DNA of 64,000 nt from G965202665 sp965243835 (GCA_965243835.1 OZ251578.1:2170001-2234000), one strand, 5' to 3'. Shown: positions 25,289 through 36,100, numbered from the stretch's first letter. Numbers and translations are program-made. The notes: generated by a model not told the origin, from the letters alone.

Positions 25289-27952
25289 GTGAACCCCGAA
25301 CCCCGACTGACGGTCGAGCTCGCCCGGGCCGACCCCGACGACCGCGCCCTGCTGGGAGGCAAAGGGGCCGGCTTGGCCGCCATGATCGCCGCCGGACTGC
25401 CCGTCCCGCCCGGTTTCGTCATCACCGCCGCCGCCTGCCGGGCCTACTACCGCGCCGGACGCCGCCTGCCGGAGGGCCTGATGGAACAGGTTTCCGAACA
25501 GATCGCCCTGCTGGAGGAAAGGACCGGCAAACGGTTCGGGGGCGGGGAGAATCCGTTGTTGGTTTCAGTCCGGTCCGGGGCCCCGGTTTCCATGCCGGGA
25601 ATGATGGACACCATGCTCAACCTGGGCATGACCCGGACGGCGGCGGACGCCCTGGCCGAATCGTCCGGCGACCCGGACTTCGCCTGGGACACCTATCGCC
25701 GCTTCCTCCGCAGTTACGCCGAAATCGTAGGAGGGATGGACCCGGCCCTCCTGGACCGGGCCGGGGAAGCCGCCGGCCGGTCGGGACGGCCCCCGGCCGG
25801 GGTTTCCCGGGAGGCGGCGGACCGCCTGGACGAGATCATCCGCGCCGAAACGGGGACTTTGACCGCCGCGCCGGAAGACCCCCGGGAGCAGTTGCGGGAG
25901 GCGGTGGCGGCGGTGTTCGACTCGTGGATGGGCAAACGGGCCGCGGACTATCGGCGCATGGAGGGCATACCGGAAACCATATACACGGCGGCGGTGGTGC
26001 AGGCCATGGTGTTCGGCAACTGCGGGCCCGACTCGGGCTCCGGAGTGGCGTTCAGCCGCAACCCGGCCACCGGGGAGAAAACCCTGTGGGGCGAATACTT
26101 GCCGGGCGCACAAGGCGAAGACGTGGTGGCGGGCATCCGCACCCCCGGACCGGTGTCGTCCCTGGCCGACCAATCCCCGCGCCTGCTGGAGGAACTGTCC
26201 GATTTGTCCGACCGGCTGGAACGCCGTTACCGGGATGTGCAGGACATCGAGTTCACCGTGGAAAACGGGAAGTTGTGGCTGTTGCAGACCCGTTCCGCCA
26301 AACGGGGGGGACGGGCCGCCCTGCGCCACGCGGCGGACATGGCCGACGAAGGGCTGATCGACCGCACCGAAGCGGTGCGCCGGGTCGCCCCGGGGCAGTT
26401 GGAGGAGTTGCTACACCCGGTGGTCACGCCCGGCCCCGACTCCCGGGTTTTGGCCCGGGGCCGGCCCGCCTCGCCCGGCGGGGCCACCGGAGAGGCGGTG
26501 TTCACCGCCGACGAAGCCGCCGCAACCGCCGAAGCCGGGCGGGACGTGATCCTGTTCCGGGAGGAAACCAGCCCGGACGACTTTCACGGAATGATCGCAT
26601 CCCAGGCCATCGTCACCGCCCGGGGCGGGATGACCTCCCACGCGGCGGTGGTGGCCCGGGGAATGGGGAAATGTTGCGTGGTTGGTTGCTCGGGAATGGC
26701 GGTGGACCCGGAAAACCGCCGTTTCCTGACCGCCGAAACCGAAGTGCGGGCCGGGGAAGTGGTGACCGTGGACGGAACCAGCGGGGTGATTTACGCCGGG
26801 GAGGTTCCCAAAGTCAACCCGGTCCTGGACGGCTACTTCGACCGGCTGATGGGGTGGGCGGACGACCGGCGCCGGCTGCAGGTGCGGGCCAACGCCGACA
26901 CCGCCGCCGACGCCCGCACCGCCCGCCGGTTGGGGGCGGAGGGAATCGGCCTGTGCCGCACCGAGCATATGTTCTTCGCCAAAGAGGGCATCGCCGCCAT
27001 GCGGCGGATGATCATGGCCTCCACCTCCGAGGAACGGGCCGCCGCCCTGCGGCTGATCGAGCCGCGGCAGACCGCCGACTTCGCGGGGCTGTTCGCCGCC
27101 ATGTCGGGGACGCCGGTCACCATCCGGCTCCTGGACCCGCCCTTGCACGAGTTTCTGCCCGCCCGGGGGGAGGCCGTCTCCGCTTTGGCCGAACTGGACC
27201 GGCGTTTGCAAACCGCCGCCGGGCCGGACGACCGGGAGCGGATCGAGTCCGAGATCGCGGCGCGGGAAAGCCTGCTGTCCCGGATTGACAGCCTGGCGGA
27301 AGCCAACCCCATGCTCGGACACCGCGGTTGCCGGCTGGGAGTGTCGTTTCCCGAAATCACCGTTATGCAAGCCCGGGCTATTTTCACGGCCGCCGTGCGC
27401 AGCCAACGGGAGGGGAGCGTCGTGATGCCGGAGATAATGGTTCCGTTGGTGGCCTACCCGTCCGAGTTTCAGCAACAACGGGTGATAATCGACGGGGCGG
27501 CCGCCGAAGTGTTCGCCGCCGAAGGGGAAACCGTCGACTACCGGGTGGGGTCGATGATCGAGTTGCCCCGGGCGGCCCTCACCGCCGGGGAGATCGCCCG
27601 GGACGCCCATTTCATCAGTTTCGGAACCAACGACCTCACCCAGACCGCCACCGGCCTCAGCCGGGATGACTCCTCCCGGTTCCTGCCCGAATACATACGG
27701 CTGGGCATCATCAAAGAAGACCCGTTCGAGAAACTGGACATCGCCGGAGTGGGGGCCTTGGTGGAGATCGGGGTGGAGCGCAGCCGGGCGGCCAACCCCG
27801 ATATCAAAATCGGGGTGTGCGGCGAGCACGGCGGCGAGCCGTCCTCCATCGCCTTCTTCGACCGGCTGGGCATCGACTACGTGTCCTGTTCCCCGTACCG
27901 GGTCCCCATCGCCCGCTTGGCAGCCGCCCACATAACCCTCTCCTCCCGCTAA
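25289..27952 (+). CDS. ppdK: pyruvate, phosphate dikinase
   Basis: This 887-residue enzyme interconverts pyruvate, ATP and phosphate with phosphoenolpyruvate, AMP and pyrophosphate. The N-terminal ATP-grasp domain (LLGGKGAGLAAM, VSVRSGAPVSMPGMMDT) is followed by the swivelling domain with the phospho-His H451 in GGMTSHAAVVARG. The C-terminal TIM barrel has GLCRTEHMF, FGTNDLTQT and the catalytic Cys in GVCGEHGG. The full length matches the family. The start is GTG with a weak GAGG site. With pyruvate kinase at 57 kb it allows control of the PEP/pyruvate node. Confidence 0.95.
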   Translation: MNPEPRLTVELARADPDDRALLGGKGAGLAAMIAAGLPVPPGFVITAAACRAYYRAGRRLPEGLMEQVSEQIALLEERTGKRFGGGENPLLVSVRSGAPVSMPGMMDTMLNLGMTRTAADALAESSGDPDFAWDTYRRFLRSYAEIVGGMDPALLDRAGEAAGRSGRPPAGVSREAADRLDEIIRAETGTLTAAPEDPREQLREAVAAVFDSWMGKRAADYRRMEGIPETIYTAAVVQAMVFGNCGPDSGSGVAFSRNPATGEKTLWGEYLPGAQGEDVVAGIRTPGPVSSLADQSPRLLEELSDLSDRLERRYRDVQDIEFTVENGKLWLLQTRSAKRGGRAALRHAADMADEGLIDRTEAVRRVAPGQLEELLHPVVTPGPDSRVLARGRPASPGGATGEAVFTADEAAATAEAGRDVILFREETSPDDFHGMIASQAIVTARGGMTSHAAVVARGMGKCCVVGCSGMAVDPENRRFLTAETEVRAGEVVTVDGTSGVIYAGEVPKVNPVLDGYFDRLMGWADDRRRLQVRANADTAADARTARRLGAEGIGLCRTEHMFFAKEGIAAMRRMIMASTSEERAAALRLIEPRQTADFAGLFAAMSGTPVTIRLLDPPLHEFLPARGEAVSALAELDRRLQTAAGPDDRERIESEIAARESLLSRIDSLAEANPMLGHRGCRLGVSFPEITVMQARAIFTAAVRSQREGSVVMPEIMVPLVAYPSEFQQQRVIIDGAAAEVFAAEGETVDYRVGSMIELPRAALTAGEIARDAHFISFGTNDLTQTATGLSRDDSSRFLPEYIRLGIIKEDPFEKLDIAGVGALVEIGVERSRAANPDIKIGVCGEHGGEPSSIAFFDRLGIDYVSCSPYRVPIARLAAAHITLSSR

Positions 27953-28039
27953 CCGCCCCGGGCGCCGGACTGGAACGGTCCGCTATGTTGGGGCGCCCGT
28001 TACGCCACCCGAAGAGTTCCCGAACGCCGGCCGGAACGC

Positions 28040-29123
28040 TCACTTCTGCAACAAGCCGACCAGGTGGAAGGCGATGGCCTCGGCTAGGCGCGGCGGGACG
28101 GCGTTTCCGATCTGCCGGGCGATCTCAATCTTGGACCCGCACCAGGAGAAGTCATCCGGGAAGGACTGGAGGCGGGCGGCCTCCCAATGGCTGATCACCC
28201 GATTGACCCGCCGGGCGGGATCGGAGGGGTCCCACTGCGGGTGCAGGTAACGTCCCTTCTCCGGCTTGAAGAACTCGGTGCGAATGGTGAGTGCCGGCTT
28301 GTCCCACTCCAAGCGCCCCATCACGTCCACCGTGCCGGACGGTTTTCTCCTCCAACAGTCCGGCAACAACTCCTCCGGCAGATCAAACCGTCCCCCGCCG
28401 GGCGGCACCGCATCGTAACGTCGCAGGGACAAGGGCCCGGGGAGAACGCGACAGGTGCATCTCATGGACTTTGAAGGGGCCCGGGACACCCGACTCTAAA
28501 CGGATGTCCGGCAACGACGCCGGGCCGGTCTCGAACGGAATTCCGTCCAGAGCGGCGCGGACCGTTCGCCACGGCGGCAACCCCCCTTTGCCGTCTTGAG
28601 CGCGGGTAGCGGGCGGGAGAGTGGGCAGGCCGTTGCGCAACCCGATTACGATGGCCCGGCGGCGGCGCTGGGACACCCCGTAATCAGCCGCGTTGAGCAC
28701 CCCGGCCGCCAATCCCCAGTCGCGCAACGGCCCGTCGACCGTCCAGGAACGCAACATCTCGAACTGATCGGATTTCAGAAACTGCGGGACGTTCTCGATC
28801 ACAAACGCCCGGGGCCGGCTGAGCAGCACCACCCGAATGAACTCCCGCCATAAACGGTTGCGGGGATCATCGGGGTTCCTTTTCCCCAAGGCGGAGAAAC
28901 CCTGGCAGGGAGGTCCTCCCACCACCACTTCCGCCCGCGGGAAGGAGGCGTCCGGCAATTCGGCGATGTCCGAAGCCAGCACATGCTCGCCGAAGTTGAC
29001 CGCATAGGCGGCGGCCGCCGCCCGGTCCTTTTCCACGGCCAGCACCGGGCGGAACCCGGCCCGGACGAACCCCTCGGTTATGCCGCCGGCGCCGGCGAAC
29101 AAGTCGATCATCCTCATCGTCAT
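28040..29123 (-). pseudogene. C5-cytosine DNA methyltransferase with a frameshift
   Basis: The first part holds motif I (DLFAGAGG), motif IV with the catalytic Cys (GGPPCQGFS), ENV and QRRRR. The second part holds the target-recognition region (RKPSGTVDVMGRL, IRTEFFKPEKGRYLHP) and motif X (RQIGNAVPP). The two are in different frames. One extra base in the GGG run at 28433-28435 accounts for this, since without it the sequence reads on as RALSLRRYDAVPPGG. Joined length is about 360 residues, normal for a solitary or restriction-linked enzyme. GGGAGG supports the start at 29123. No restriction endonuclease gene is adjacent. Confidence 0.85.
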
Positions 29124-29381
29124 CAAGCCCACCTCCCGGTAAATTACGATGATGTCATTTAACCGGGCACGCTAAATGCCGCCTGCGACAAAGGGCACCT
29201 CCGTCATCTATCGAAGGAGGCGGGCCCATTCAAAACGGGCCTAGCGGACCCGATCAAAAAATGGATATCTGCCTGGGCAAACAGAACGCAGGGCCCTCCT
29301 CCTCCCCTTTTGTCACACCCTCCCCCTACATTGTTCACCACAACCGCCGAAGGCCGGCGGACCAAGCGAAAGGAAAACGTC

Positions 29382-29561
29382 ATGATGACCAGAACGCAGA
29401 CCGGGAAGCGACCCGGCGCCGTCCGCCCGGACCCGTTCGCAACCGCCGAAGCCGCCCTGCGGGAGGCGGGCATCGGGTTCACCGTAGTGGAGGACCGGAC
29501 CCCGTCCCGGGAAGCCCCGACGCGGAGGCGCGTCCCCGCCGGGCAACCGATGGCCGCCTGA
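29382..29561 (+). CDS. small hypothetical protein upstream of the repeats
   Basis: A 59-residue reading frame starting MMTRTQTGKRPG after AAAGGAAAA. The middle (TAEAALREAGIGFTVVED) could form a short helix and strand; the rest is Arg/Pro-rich. No family was recognised. It lies about 110 bases before the first tandem micro-ORF, and its GAAAGGAAAA leader is similar in style to theirs. Real expression is uncertain. Confidence 0.35.
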   Translation: MMTRTQTGKRPGAVRPDPFATAEAALREAGIGFTVVEDRTPSREAPTRRRVPAGQPMAA

Positions 29562-29670
29562 TAGTCGGCTACGCGCCCGGCCTCCCGCGGGGCGGATCAA
29601 GCCCCGGCAGGCGGGCGCGCACCCCGACCCTGTCCGATCCTGACCAACCCCATGTAAAGATAGGAAAACC

Positions 29671-29817
29671 ATGACCCAAAAAACCACCCAACAACAACCG
29701 ACCCCGGACCAACGGAACGCGGCCCACGCCCAAACCAACAGACCGCAAACCACCACCCGCCCCAACAACGCCGACCACAACCCGGCCCACGCCCACCCCG
29801 ACCCTGTCCGATCCTGA
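29671..29817 (+). CDS. repeat micro-ORF 1 (48 residues, adnA N-terminus-like)
   Basis: The product reads MTQKTTQQQPTPDQRNAAHA and continues rich in Asn, Gln, Thr, His and Pro. Its first 26 residues resemble the AdnA start (MTQKITEQRLAPDQWDAAIA), the Q-motif region of UvrD-type helicases, but it ends before any Walker A motif. The ribosome site is the same as that of adnA. It may be translated; no function is known. Confidence 0.4.
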   Translation: MTQKTTQQQPTPDQRNAAHAQTNRPQTTTRPNNADHNPAHAHPDPVRS

Positions 29818-29844
29818 CCAACCCCATGTAAAGATAGGAAAACC

Positions 29845-29991
29845 ATGACCCAAAAAACCACCCAACAACAACCGACCCCGGACCAACGGAACGCGGCCCA
29901 CGCCCAAACCAACAGACCGCAAACCACCACCCGCCCCAACAACGCCGACCACAACCCGGCCCACGCCCACCCCGACCCTGTCCGATCCTGA
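29845..29991 (+). CDS. repeat micro-ORF 2
   Basis: Identical in DNA and protein to micro-ORF 1, one repeat unit downstream. Its start follows the stop of the first by 27 bases, so ribosomes could re-initiate along the row towards adnA. Confidence 0.4.
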   Translation: MTQKTTQQQPTPDQRNAAHAQTNRPQTTTRPNNADHNPAHAHPDPVRS

Positions 29992-30018
29992 CCAACCCCA
30001 TGTAAAGATAGGAAAACC

Positions 30019-30165
30019 ATGACCCAAAAAACCACCCAACAACAACCGACCCCGGACCAACGGAACGCGGCCCACGCCCAAACCAACAGACCGCAAACCA
30101 CCACCCGCCCCAACAACGCCGACCACAACCCGGCCCACGCCCACCCCGACCCTGTCCGATCCTGA
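30019..30165 (+). CDS. repeat micro-ORF 3
   Basis: Third identical copy. Its TGA lies 27 bases before the adnA ATG, the same spacing as between the micro-ORFs, so adnA sits exactly where a fourth micro-ORF would start. Confidence 0.4.
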   Translation: MTQKTTQQQPTPDQRNAAHAQTNRPQTTTRPNNADHNPAHAHPDPVRS

Positions 30166-30192
30166 CCAACCCCGTGTAAAGATAGGAAAACC

Positions 30193-33100
30193 ATGACCCA
30201 AAAAATCACCGAACAACGACTGGCCCCGGACCAGTGGGACGCGGCCATCGCCGAAACCGACGGGCCGCAGCTGGCGGTGGCCGGGCCGGGCGCGGGCAAA
30301 ACCGAGTTTCTGGTGCGCCGGGCCGCCCATCTGGTGGACGGGACAGGGGCGCCGGCCGCATCCCTGCTGGTTCTGACCTTCTCCCGCCGGGCGGCCGCCG
30401 ACTGCCGCCAGCGACTGGGGCGGGCCCTGCGCCACCCGGCCGGAGCGGTGGGCGTCTCCACTTTCCACTCCTTCTTCTACCGGGTTTTGGAAACCCACGC
30501 CCCCGGCGTCTTCGGCTGGAAGGAACTCCCCTCCATCCTCACCGGCCCCGAGCAGATCAGCCTGGTGTCCCGTTTGTTGGCCGACGGCCCGCAAACCGAC
30601 TGGCCGAAAACTTTCCGGTCGTTGCTCGGCACCCGCACATTCGCCGCCGAAGTGGCCGACTTCATCCTGCGGGCCAACGAGCGTCTCCTCACACCCGACG
30701 GGTTGCGGGAGATGTCGTCCGGGCGGGCCGACTGGCGGGCCCTTCCCGACTTCCTGCTCCGCTACCACCGGGAACTGGAAGAAACGGGCCGCATCGACTA
30801 CGGCACCCTGCAAGCCAAAACGGTGGAACTCCTGGAAAACGAGGCGGTGCGGGAAGACCTGGCCGATCAATACCGTTATCTGCTGGTGGACGAATATCAA
30901 GACACCACCCTCGCCCAGTCCCGATTGTTGCAACTGCTCAACCGGGCGCGGGGGAACATCACCGTCGCCGCCGACCCCTACCAGTCCATCTACGAGTTCC
31001 GGGGGGCGGACCTGTTCAACACCGTCAACTTCACCGATGATTTCCGCCCCCCCTCCGGGGAGCCGGTGCGGCGCTGGGTGCTGGACGCCTCCTTGCGCGT
31101 CCCCGCCGAAATCCTGGATAAAGCCGTCAGCCTGACCGCGGGCATCGACCTGCCGGGCGCGGCCGGGCCGGTGAAACCCGCCGACCATCCGGGCCGGGTG
31201 GAGGCCTACGCCTTCGACCATCCCTCCCAGGAACCGGAATGGATCGCGGCGGAGGCGGTGCGCCTGCATTTGGAGGAGCGGATACCTTACGGCCGCATGG
31301 CCGTTCTGGTGCGCTCCAAACGACGGTTGCTGACGGAGTTGTCCCGGGCCTTGGAGCGGCGCTCGGCCCCCCATAACCGGCCCGACACCCGGTTGGCGGA
31401 CCACCCGGCGGCCCGCATCGTCTTCGACATGGCCCAAGCGGCCGCGGTCCGCAACCCCACCGAAGCGGCCGCTCCGGTGCGTCGCCTGTTGCTCGGTCGG
31501 CTGTTCCGCCTGAGGATGGGCGAGTACCGGCGGTTGGAACGCCGGGCCTTGGCGGAAGACGGGAACTGGGCGGAGGTGATCCGGAGCGAAGTTCCCGACG
31601 GCGGGGCTTTGGCCGGCCTGCTGGAAAACCCCGAATGGGCGAACCTGCCCGCGGCGGAAGGATTCTGGCGGGCCTGGACCGTCCTCCCCCAAATCGTCCC
31701 CCTGGTCCGGGACCCCGGGCGGGGAGAGTACCGGGCGGCTTGGGCCAGCCTGTCGCAGACCCTGGCCCGCGCCGCGGAACGCAACCCGGAGCTGACCCTG
31801 GCGGAGTACGTCCGGCTGGCCGACTCGGACGACTTCGAAGCCACCCCCCTGCTGGACTACCGGCCGCCCGACCAGGACCAACTGGTTCTCACCACCCTCC
31901 ACCAGTCCAAGGGATTGGACTTCGACGTGGTGTTCATCGCCGACGCGGTGGAAGGGGTTCTGCCCGACCTGCGCCGCCGCCAATCCTTGTTGCAGGTGGA
32001 ACGCTTGAACCCCAACCGCCGCGACCGGGACACGGCCGCTTTGCTTCGCCTGCAGGAGGAAACCCGCCTGGTGTACACGGCCATGACCCGGGCCCGCACC
32101 CGGGTGGTGTTCACCGCTACCAAGGCCGGGGATGATTTGGAGCAAACCCCGCCCAGCCGCTTCCTGCTGAAAATGACCCATCCCGCCCCGCCGTCCGCCC
32201 CGGACGAAACCCGCTCCAAGGCGCCGGTGACCCCCCGGGAGGCCGAAACCTGGTTGCGCGCCGCCCTGTCCGACCCCGGCAACCCCGTCCACCGCAAACT
32301 GGCCGCCGCCTACGTGCTGACCGCCAATCCGCACCCGGACCTGCGCCATCCCGACCAGTTCGCCCTCGTGCGCCGACCGGGCCCGGACCGGGGGATGGTC
32401 GAAGAAGACAGGACCTTCTCCCCCACCGACGCCGAGAGCTACTCAACCTGCCCCCGCCGGTTCGCGATGGAGCGGATACTGCAGGCGTCCGGCTCCGCGG
32501 GGACCTACGCCGACTTCGGCTCCCTGATCCACGGAGTGCTCGAGGAAGCCGATCGCGCCGCCGGCGCAGAAGGTCGCGCCTCCACATTGCAGGAGGCTCT
32601 GGCCGTGATGGAAAAAATGTTTCCCTCGTACGACTTCGGATCCGGATCCTGGTTGCAGGCTTGGAAAAAGCGGGGTCGCGCCCTGTTGGAAAATTATTAC
32701 GAGCACCTGGCCCCGTCCGAGCCGCCGTTGCTGATGGAACACAAGGTAGAGCTGGAATTAGGGGGAGTTTCCTGGAGAGGGAGGATCGACCGGGTTCAGC
32801 CCTCCAAAAACGGCTTGGCCCTGATCGACTATAAAACTTCCAAAAACCTTCCCCCCAAAGCGGAAGCGGCCGCTTCGCTGCAGTTGGGTTTTTACCGGCT
32901 GGCGGCGCAACGGGACCCGGCGGTGAGGGAACTATGGTCCCGAACTTTCCCAAGCGTCCTCAAACCGGAGTTCTCCGCCGCTTTCTGGCATCCGCTGGCC
33001 ATCAAGGAAAACCCCCGGCAGGGAATTCGGAACTACGACCCCGGACAGGACGGCGAGGTGCGCCGGAGCCTGGAAGAGGCCGTGGCCGGAACCCTGGCCG

Positions 33101-33198
33101 AGGACTGGAGGCCGCAACCGGGATCGCACTGCGGACGGTGCGATGTGCAAATCGCATGCCCGGCGTGGCCGCAAGGCAAGGAGGCTTTCTCGCAATGA
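30193..33198 (+). CDS. adnA: AdnA-like UvrD helicase / RecB nuclease subunit
   Basis: This 1001-residue protein joins a superfamily 1 helicase to a C-terminal PD-(D/E)XK nuclease. Walker A is GPGAGKT (31-37), Walker B is DEYQDT (about 234-239), and later helicase motifs include TLHQSKGLDFDVVF. The nuclease has G-R-I-D (863-866), LIDYKTS (about 876-882) and QLGFYRLA. One Cys near 752 (STCPRRF) and three at the C-terminus (HCGRCDVQIAC, about 978-988) would hold an Fe-S cluster. With the next gene it forms an AdnAB-type complex that resects double-strand breaks. The start uses AGGA and matches the pattern of the upstream repeats. Confidence 0.88.
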   Translation: MTQKITEQRLAPDQWDAAIAETDGPQLAVAGPGAGKTEFLVRRAAHLVDGTGAPAASLLVLTFSRRAAADCRQRLGRALRHPAGAVGVSTFHSFFYRVLETHAPGVFGWKELPSILTGPEQISLVSRLLADGPQTDWPKTFRSLLGTRTFAAEVADFILRANERLLTPDGLREMSSGRADWRALPDFLLRYHRELEETGRIDYGTLQAKTVELLENEAVREDLADQYRYLLVDEYQDTTLAQSRLLQLLNRARGNITVAADPYQSIYEFRGADLFNTVNFTDDFRPPSGEPVRRWVLDASLRVPAEILDKAVSLTAGIDLPGAAGPVKPADHPGRVEAYAFDHPSQEPEWIAAEAVRLHLEERIPYGRMAVLVRSKRRLLTELSRALERRSAPHNRPDTRLADHPAARIVFDMAQAAAVRNPTEAAAPVRRLLLGRLFRLRMGEYRRLERRALAEDGNWAEVIRSEVPDGGALAGLLENPEWANLPAAEGFWRAWTVLPQIVPLVRDPGRGEYRAAWASLSQTLARAAERNPELTLAEYVRLADSDDFEATPLLDYRPPDQDQLVLTTLHQSKGLDFDVVFIADAVEGVLPDLRRRQSLLQVERLNPNRRDRDTAALLRLQEETRLVYTAMTRARTRVVFTATKAGDDLEQTPPSRFLLKMTHPAPPSAPDETRSKAPVTPREAETWLRAALSDPGNPVHRKLAAAYVLTANPHPDLRHPDQFALVRRPGPDRGMVEEDRTFSPTDAESYSTCPRRFAMERILQASGSAGTYADFGSLIHGVLEEADRAAGAEGRASTLQEALAVMEKMFPSYDFGSGSWLQAWKKRGRALLENYYEHLAPSEPPLLMEHKVELELGGVSWRGRIDRVQPSKNGLALIDYKTSKNLPPKAEAAASLQLGFYRLAAQRDPAVRELWSRTFPSVLKPEFSAAFWHPLAIKENPRQGIRNYDPGQDGEVRRSLEEAVAGTLAEDWRPQPGSHCGRCDVQIACPAWPQGKEAFSQ

Positions 33199-36100
33199 AC
33201 CCCGCACCCGATTTCAACCCTTCCCCCGAGCAGTCCGACATCTTGGACTACGAGTTGCAACCCCTGCGGGTGGTGGCCGGGGCGGGCACCGGCAAAACCA
33301 CCACCCTGGCCTACCGCATGGCGGCGGTGATGTCCCGTCATCGTTTGGAACCGGAGCAGGTTCTGGGCGTCACGTTCACCAACAAGGCGGCCTTTGAACT
33401 GGGCCAACGGGTGCGGGAAATCCTGAACACCGGGGGGGAAATCGACCCAGACGAAACCGACCGCCAAGTGGAGATTTACACCTACCACGGCTTCGCCTAC
33501 GACATTCTGGTAACTTACGGGTCCTTGGTGGGCGTGGAGCGCGACGCCCGCATCATCACCCCGGCCGTTTCCCGGGAGTTGTTGCGCCGTAGCGTGCTGG
33601 CCGCCGACTGCGACTATCGGGCCCTGGATATCACCCACCTCCCCACCGTTACCGGGAACCTGTTGCAACTGGCGGGGGAAATGTCGGCCAACCTGATCCT
33701 CCCCGCCGACCTGCTGAACGACCCGCCCGGGGAGGACGAGACGGCGGTCAAACGGGCGGAGTTGGCCCAAACGTTGCTCGTCTACGGAGAAGAAAAACAG
33801 CGTCTCAACCTGCTGGACTACGGGGACTTGCTGCACCAGGCGGTGACCTTGGTGCAAGAGCATCCCGATATTGCGGACCGCATCCGGGAACGCTACCGGT
33901 GCGTGCTGCTGGACGAATACCAGGACACCGACCCGGCCCAGCGGCGTTTGTTCCGTCTCCTGTTCGGGGGAGGTCACCGCGGGATAGCGGTGACCTCGGT
34001 GGGCGACCCCGACCAGTGCATTTTCGAATGGAGGGGGGCCTCCCGCTACAACTTCGAAGCGTTCGACACCGACTTTCCCCGGTCGGACGGCTCCCCCGCC
34101 GAGACCTTGGGCTTGTCCGTCAACCGCCGTTCCGACCGCCTGATCCTGGACCTGGCCAACCGCATCCGCAGTCAAATCGGCGAACCATCCCCCTCCAAAA
34201 ACCTGCGCCCCCTGCCCGGGGCGGGCGCGGGCCGGGTGTACGCGAGTTGGCATCCCGACTTCCGGGCCGAGGCCGAGGCCGTAGCCGAGCAGGCCCGCTG
34301 GGAGCATAAGCGGGGGACCCCTTGGTCGGAGATGGCGGTCCTGTTTCGCAAAAACAAGGACATGGAGGCGGTGCGGCTGGCTTTGGAAGCTAAAGAAATC
34401 CCCTACCAGGTGGCCGATCTGGGGGGGTTGCTCAAGGTGCCGGAAGTGGTGGAAACGACGGCCTGGTTGCGCATCCTGGCCGACCCGGAGGACAGCCCCG
34501 CCTTGGCCCGGATTCTGCTCGGATCGCGCTTCCGGCTGGGCATGGCCGACCTGGCCCCCCTCGCCCGCTGGTCCCGCCGGCGCCCGGACGACGTCGATCG
34601 GGGAACCAGAACCCTGCTGGAAGCCGTGGAAAACCTGGACGATCTGGAAGTGTCCGAAGAGGCCGCCCGCCGCCTGCGGGAGTTCCGGGACCTGTACGAC
34701 CTCCTGTTGGTGGAGGCGCAGTCCGCGACCCTTTCCGGGTTGACCCGGGCCGTGCTGACCGAAACCGGGGCCTGGCAGGACGCCGAGTCCCTCCCGCCCG
34801 CGGCCCGGCTCACCGCCCGCCTCAACCTGTATTACCTGCTGGACCTGACCGAGCAGTGGGCGCCTCTGGAGGGGAGGCGGTCCTTGGAAGGCTTTTTGGA
34901 GCACCTGAAGATTCTGGAAGAAACCCCCCGGGAGGAACCGGATGCGGCCCGCATCAGCGGGGAGGAGGCGGTGACCCTGCTCACCGTCCATCGGGCCAAA
35001 GGCTTGGAATGGGACGTGGTGTTCCTGCCCGCCCTGTATGACAAAAACTTCCCGACCCAGCCCCGCGTACTGCAAGACCCGCTCCGGCATCACTACGCTC
35101 TCCCGCTGGAGTTGCTGGAGGACCCCGGACCGGGGGAGGAAATCGGCGCGGTGGACGACGAGGAGGCGAGAAAGGAATGGTTGCGGGAGAAGCACTACGA
35201 CCAGGAGTGGCGGCTGGCCTACGTGGCCGTCACCCGCGCCCGCAAAGCCCTCTACCTGAGCGGGGCCTGCTGGTATGAGTTGGCGGACTCCCCCGAACCC
35301 AAGAAAAAGTCCGACAAACCAAGCGAACTGCTAGAGGAGGCCCGCAACCTGTCCGGGGCGGAAATTCCGGTGTGGACCGATCCCCCCCCGGAGCGGCCGG
35401 AGAAACTGCAACCGCCCGCAGGGGAACGCACTCCGGACCCGGAGCTGGGAGTAACCTGGGACGAGGCCCTGCGCCGAACGTTGGACGACCCGGCTTGGGC
35501 GGAACGCAAAGCCGGGGAAAGGGGCATGCGCGCCGCCTACGATGAGGCGGTGGCGGAAATGAACGAGATTTTATTGTCCCTGCCCGACCCGGTGGATGCG
35601 GAGCCGGAGGACGCCCCCACCCGGGTGGGGGTGACGGCCTTGGTCGTCTACGCCGACTGTCCGAAACGTTTCTTCTGGTCGGAGGTGGACCGCCTTCCCC
35701 GCCAACCCCCCGGCCCGGGAATTAAACGGGGACTGGAGTTGCACCGCCGGATCGAGCTGTTCATCCGGGGAACGATCCCCTTTGAGGAAATGTCCGGGGA
35801 CCTCTACGACCGGAGCGCCGACGAGGGTCTGGGCGGGCCGGCCGCCCCCTCCTCCGCCCGCACCGGCTGGGAGGCTTTCCGGTCGTCCCCCTACGCCGCC
35901 CGCACGCCGCAGGCGGTGGAAACCCTGTTCGAGGTGCGGGTGGCGCCCGAGACGTGGCTCCGGGGACGGGTGGACGCCATCTACCCGACCGACGACGGCG
36001 GCTGGGAAATAGTGGACTGGAAGTCGGGCGTCCCCTCTACCCGGGAGTCGACCCTGGTGCAGTTGCAGGCCTACGCCCTAGCCGCCGCCGCGGGAGGCCT

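Larger units (their letters stand above)
29641..30162 (+). repeat. three identical 174-bp tandem repeats preceding adnA
   Basis: Units begin at 29641, 29815 and 29989 and are identical to each other. The period of 174 is a multiple of three. The adnA gene begins as if it were the fourth unit: its 30-base leader differs from the repeat leader at one position, and its first 26 codons share 15 residues with the repeat ORF. The plus strand is rich in A and C and poor in G and T. Each unit carries an AGGA-type ribosome site, an ATG and a TGA. Confidence 0.9.

Noticed and set aside
29641..30162. CRISPR array
   Set aside because: The units are directly adjacent, identical over 174 bases, contain no spacers, and no cas genes are near.
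29641..30300. Diversity-generating retroelement (A-rich template repeat with adnA as variable copy)
   Set aside because: No reverse transcriptase gene is present, differences include many C/T positions, and the variable part would be the N-terminus of a helicase, which is not a plausible target.
29569..32349. 926-codon open frame antisense to adnA and the tandem repeats
   Set aside because: It repeats Trp/Gly-rich blocks that mirror the 174-bp repeats, and adnA on the other strand has all its helicase and nuclease motifs.
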